Origin: Blumeriella jaapii
Taxonomy: Eukaryota > Ascomycota > Leotiomycetes > Helotiales > Drepanopezizaceae
Length of the DNA: 64,000 bases
Assembly (NCBI GenBank): GCA_009599575.1
Contig: VWND01000008.1
Location: forward strand, 930,001-994,000
Direction: 5' to 3'
The position numbers and the translations under genes were made by a program. Below are positions 60,299 through 64,000 of the stretch, one piece after another. The notes under the pieces were generated by a model. That model searched no databases. It saw only the letters and a program-made list of their open reading frames with translations, and was not told the origin of the DNA. Numbering within the stretch: the first letter of the stretch is position 1; each line of letters begins with the position of its first letter.

Positions 60299-61426
60299 AT
60301 GCTCCCTCCCATAGAAGAGTCGGTTCTCCAAGCCAACCCCAAGTTCGCCGCCCTCCACACCGTGCTTGCCCAGCAGATCCTCAATCCAGACGGCTCGACA
60401 AAATCCCACCCCGCACAAAAAGCGCGAGATGGGGTCTCGGAGGTACTGATAGATGCTCGCGGACGTCCTCTCATGCTTCTACTGATGCTAATACAAGACC
60501 AGGCCTTGAACACGTCGCGCATCCGCAGCGCCAAATCCCAAATCCTCAAGTCTGCCTTGCGAAACCTGGACCTTTCCTCCCCCGACGCCTCAACCACGTC
60601 CACATCGAAGCCCATTCGACAATCGCAATCCCAATCGCAAGCAAAGCCACGCGCGAGCCTCCCTCCCGAGCTCCTCGAGCTGATCCTGCTCCTCTCCTCC
60701 TGCCTCTCATCTCCTCAGGCACTACCACACTCGCACTCCGCGCTCCTAGCAAGCACACCCCAATGGACCTCCCTACACACCCACCTCCCTCAAATCAGCG
60801 GCCTCCTCTCCACGCACCTCCAGACCCAAACCCTCGCCCTCTGCAAGATCCTCACGCCCAGCACGAACCCGTCCTTTCTGCACCGCGCCATCCCGAAACT
60901 GCTCCCCGCCGCCACGAGCCTACGAGACAGCAACGCCCACCAGCGGGCCGCGCTCGCACAGCGGCGCGCCGCGCTGGTGGGCAATGCCACGACGCTGCTG
61001 ACGCTGCACCACCTCGCCGCGAGCCTCGTGATTCGCATCCTCGAGCAGACGACGCATGGGGCGCTGGCACGCCACCTGCGGGCGCGGACGGAGTTTCTGG
61101 CGCTGAAGGCGCAGCAGGTCGCGTGCGAGGCGGCCGAGAAGCAGGCCAAGGGCGAGCGTATCGTGTATTCGGAGGAGGTGAGCGGTGCGCTCGAGAACTA
61201 CGTGAGAGGGCTGAGGGATGGGAGGGAGAGGGGGAGGGAACGGAAGCGGATGGCGGAGAGGACGCTGTGGGGTTATGGGGTTGGGCGCGGGGAGGGCGAG
61301 GGCGAGGGCGAGGGCGAGGACGGAGAGAAGGCGAGGGTGTTGAGGAGCGTGGCGAAGGCGTATGGAGAACTGCTTAGAGAGATTGAGGAGGTGGGGAGGG
61401 ATGTTCAGAGGTTGAAGGGCCGGTAG
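60299..61426 (+). CDS. conserved fungal hypothetical protein
   Basis: Exons 60299-60442 and 60503-61426 give 355 residues. The start MLPPIEESVLQANPKFAALH resembles a conserved fungal protein of unknown function known to me only by this N-terminus. The protein is helical, with a Ser/Gln linker (residues 75-100), a Leu-rich segment and a charged C-terminal coiled coil (ENYVRGLRDGRERGRERKR). A short Gly-Glu repeat lies at about 61294-61322. The 60-base intron has a GCTAAT branch point and is a multiple of three, so retention would not shift frame. An upstream in-frame ATG at 60101 exists, but the extra 66 residues look random. No function is proposed. Confidence 0.75.
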   Translation: MLPPIEESVLQANPKFAALHTVLAQQILNPDGSTKSHPAQKARDGVSEVLIDARGRPLMLLLMLIQDQALNTSRIRSAKSQILKSALRNLDLSSPDASTTSTSKPIRQSQSQSQAKPRASLPPELLELILLLSSCLSSPQALPHSHSALLASTPQWTSLHTHLPQISGLLSTHLQTQTLALCKILTPSTNPSFLHRAIPKLLPAATSLRDSNAHQRAALAQRRAALVGNATTLLTLHHLAASLVIRILEQTTHGALARHLRARTEFLALKAQQVACEAAEKQAKGERIVYSEEVSGALENYVRGLRDGRERGRERKRMAERTLWGYGVGRGEGEGEGEGEDGEKARVLRSVAKAYGELLREIEEVGRDVQRLKGR

Positions 61427-62052
61427 GGGTGTAGGCTACTGAAGGAATGAGCCAAAAGATGGGCCATGGCCTTACACCGATCGATATCTTGTCGTACATC
61501 GCACCGGCTGTCGGCACGTCATTTCGCGACTCGAAACTTTGATCAAGTTACGAGGACATTTGTCACATAGGCTTAAGGCAAAAAGACGCCGATTGAGCAT
61601 TGGGCGCCAACCGCAGCATAGTGCCGTAGTCAGTGAGAAGCTCCCATTACCTACCTAGGTATCTTACTTTTGGAAACTCCACTTGCATATCGCACTCAGC
61701 TAATTCCCGCTTCGGACATTCAAGACAAGTTCGTAGGCAAAGCAGGACGATAGGAACATTGTGTTCTGAGCGACAAGCTCGCCAAAGCCATTGCTCTGAC
61801 CAGCCAGCGACTGCTTTCACTAATAAATCACTAGTGATTAGACGATGTTTTCGTATTTCATTGATCGGAGCATCTATAGCCAAGAGAGATGATACATCAT
61901 GAATCAGATGCATTGTCGCTACCGCGACTGTTGGTACACTTGGAAAAATGTCTATAGGCATGGATGGCCCTTCCTGTGCTCGCCATCTTCTAATTGGGTC
62001 CATCCAAATCAACATCGGCAAACATCATCGTTTCACACATTGCTATATCCTA
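61427..62052. other. convergent 3' interval
   Basis: Between two gene ends. No coding signal seen. Confidence 0.5.
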
Positions 62053-63597
62053 TCAAGGCTTGACAGCGTGGATCGCAGCAGCAAGTCTCTTGACGTTCCC
62101 AGTTGTGATGCCAGCGACCGATATTCTGCCGTCCTTGGTCGCGTAGACCGAATGCTCCTTGGCCAACTTATCCATCTGCTCGGGGGTCAGTCCAGTGTAT
62201 GCGAACATGCCGATCTGGCTGGTGATGTGGCTCCAGTCGTGCTTTGATCCCAGCGCCTCGAGTTCCTTCTTCAGCAGCGCGCGCATCGTGATGATGCGGT
62301 CGGCCATTCCCTTGACTTCACCGAGCCATTGCTTGTTCAGAGACTGGTCGCTCAAGATCTCGGCGGCGACGCGAGCGCCGTGGACCGGCGGATTCGAGTA
62401 CATCGGTCTGACAAGGATCTTAATTTGCGAATCGACACGCTTAGCTTCTTCCGCAGAGGCGGTGACGATGGAGAAGGCGCCGACACGCTCGCCGTAGAGA
62501 CCCTATTCTTTCATTAGTATAAGATTTGGCTCACCAGAGCGGACGATCGTACCATGTTCTTGGCAAAAGATTGGGCAAGGCAGATGTTGTGGCCCTCAGC
62601 AACGAAGTGGCGGATTGGGAAAGCGTCCTTGTCGGTGTCTCCGGATGCGAAGCCTTGGTATGCCATATCGAAGAACGCGTAGTGGTTACCAGCCTTGACC
62701 GCATTGCTGATCTCCTTCCATTGCTCAATCGTAGGGTCGACACCAGTCGGGTTGTGTGCGCATGCGTGGAGCAAGAAGATGCTTCCCTCTGGCGCGCCCT
62801 TGATATCCGCAAGCATACCCTCGAAATCAAGACCAATGGTGTCCTTGTTGTAATATCTGTACTTCGCGAGTTCCAGTCCCGAGTCCTTGAAGACAGCTCC
62901 GTGGTTGGCCCATGATGGTGTTGGGATGTAGATCTTCTTTGCGCCCGGGTAGTGACGCTCCAGGAAAGCTCCACCGATTCTGAGGGCCCCGGTTCCTGAG
63001 ATGGATTGTGTGATGGCGAGACGGTTGAGAGCGCTAGAGCCGGCGCCGTACGCGAGGACAGCAGCGGCCTTGGTGAACTCGGGGACGCCGGTGATACCAG
63101 CGTACTCTTTGTTCAATTTTGCGGCGACGACTTTGTCTTCAGCGGTTCGTACGGATGGGAGGACGTATGGCTTCCCTTGGTCGTCACGGTATGCGCCAAC
63201 ACCTGCCAGCTGTGGTCAACACGAGTACTCGCATGCGCAAAAGACTTCCTTACCCAGATTGATCTTCTCCTGAAAGCTGTCGGCCTTGAAAGCCTCGGTG
63301 ATACCTGCGCCGCTGTTAGAGAAGCATTTGCCTTCCTTCTGTCCAGTTTGAGCATACCCAAGATGGCCTTTGTAGAGACTCTCGTTAGCAATTGGAGCTA
63401 TATAGAAGCCGTATGAGGTACTTACATCCTGTTATCAATTTAGCAGCAATTCAACGAGAATTCGCACAGAGTCGAGGACTTACAGGAGGGCCCATTGGCA
63501 CCTTGGCCCATGTAGAAGCTTGGCAGGCAGCAGCAGAGCGTCTGATGACGTTGCGAGAGACCGCCGTGCGGCTGGCGACGCGGACTGAGGACAGCAT
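62053..63597 (-). CDS. AAT1: mitochondrial aspartate aminotransferase
   Basis: Six exons: 63597-63484, 63428-63426, 63367-63358, 63304-63254, 63202-62553 and 62502-62053, giving 425 residues, the usual mitochondrial length. The N-terminus [20 protein letters not shown] is a mitochondrial presequence. The mature part starts near [14 protein letters not shown] and [16 protein letters not shown]. Motifs of the fold-type I PLP enzyme follow: [37 protein letters not shown], the lysine region [16 protein letters not shown] with the PLP-binding Lys, and [14 protein letters not shown]. It exchanges amino groups between aspartate and 2-oxoglutarate in the malate-aspartate shuttle. The single Asp in GPPDAIL comes from a 3-base exon flanked by consensus splice sites, followed by a 10-base exon. 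Without them the conserved Asp-Ala-Ile-Leu is lost. Confidence 0.95.
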
Positions 63598-64000
63598 GAG
63601 GATTGGATTGAGGAGATGAATCGAAGAGATACTGGTAAGGGTGAAGGCGAGGTGCGGTTGCGGTGAAAGTGAGATTGTGAAGGAAGATAGAGTTGCAAGT
63701 TCCGAGAATATTTCGGGAGGACGGAAAATCCTGCTCCGATCCGTCACTAGCGCATCTGGGGAAAATGCCTCGGGATTTGATGTTAGCGTCTCGAGGAAGT
63801 ATATCTTCACATTCAGCAGCAACAACACTGCTCAGATTGAAGTCATCACTTTTTGCGACTACCCAAAGATCTCTTTTTCGGAGTTTCATTACACTACTCC
63901 ACCCTCTCCGGGACCTGAATTTGCCCATAGTAAGTCGGTGCTTGAACTACGTACAGTAAGTCTGCTTCAATTGCAGCGCGTTTGGCGCTATAACCAAGGT
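63598..64000. other. promoter side of AAT1; right edge
   Basis: No supported gene start. An open frame at 63693-63959 on the plus strand lacks family resemblance and begins inside the divergent region. The rest may be promoter for AAT1 and perhaps for a gene beyond the edge. Confidence 0.45.

Noticed and set aside
63693..63959. 88-codon plus-strand frame near the right edge
   Set aside because: No family resemblance; it lies on the promoter side of AAT1 and lacks splice or codon support.

Overview
The window is nuclear DNA of a filamentous ascomycete (Pezizomycotina). The genes carry many short introns (about 45 to 110 bases) with GT donors, CTAAC/CTGAC-like branch points and AG acceptors. 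Gene content is typically fungal: Mus7/Mms22, a long-chain alcohol oxidase, Gta3, a DUF726 protein, Tsr1, Utp7 and an HMG-box regulator with Cys-x2-Cys. A tRNA-Asp carries an intron. I cannot fix the class or genus. No CRISPR, operon or bacterial feature was seen.

Layout. 0-3 kb: an unrecognised spliced minus-strand gene, then gene-poor DNA with a heptamer minisatellite. 3-18 kb: plus-strand genes for a triple-KH RNA-binding protein, the AAA+ helicase Rvb1, an HMG-box transcription factor, a GMC-type long-chain alcohol oxidase and a mitochondrial-looking AAA ATPase. 17.7-24.6 kb: one large minus-strand gene for Mus7/Mms22, head-to-head with a small probable mitochondrial membrane protein. 26-32.7 kb: a DUF726 membrane hydrolase-like protein, Sec17 (alpha-SNAP), a Gta3/GatC-like protein and urease accessory protein UreG. 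34-38 kb: a SET-domain protein and a Gln/Pro/His-rich glycine-zipper protein. 38-41 kb: a degraded endonuclease/exonuclease/phosphatase-family gene, then tRNA-Asp(GTC). 41-46 kb: TSR1 and UTP7, two small-subunit ribosome biogenesis genes sharing a 293-base divergent promoter. 46-55 kb: small hypothetical genes, a four-TM protein, many simple repeats, PTH2, and a nine-exon sugar transporter. 55-64 kb: a fungal STAND-type N-terminal protein, a 12-bp minisatellite, a conserved hypothetical and mitochondrial aspartate aminotransferase.

Most genes are independent housekeeping units. The clear functional pairing is TSR1/UTP7; mitochondrial functions recur (AAA ATPase, Gta3, aspartate aminotransferase, the small membrane protein and probably Pth2).

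The most striking observations are a 3-base exon next to a 10-base exon in the aspartate aminotransferase gene, a 26-base exon carrying the SET catalytic motif, and several single-base reading-frame breaks. Two of these (UTP7 and the alcohol oxidase) are firm. They point either to assembly indels or to real gene damage. Exon coordinates were inferred by eye from splice signals, phase and family similarity, without transcript data.
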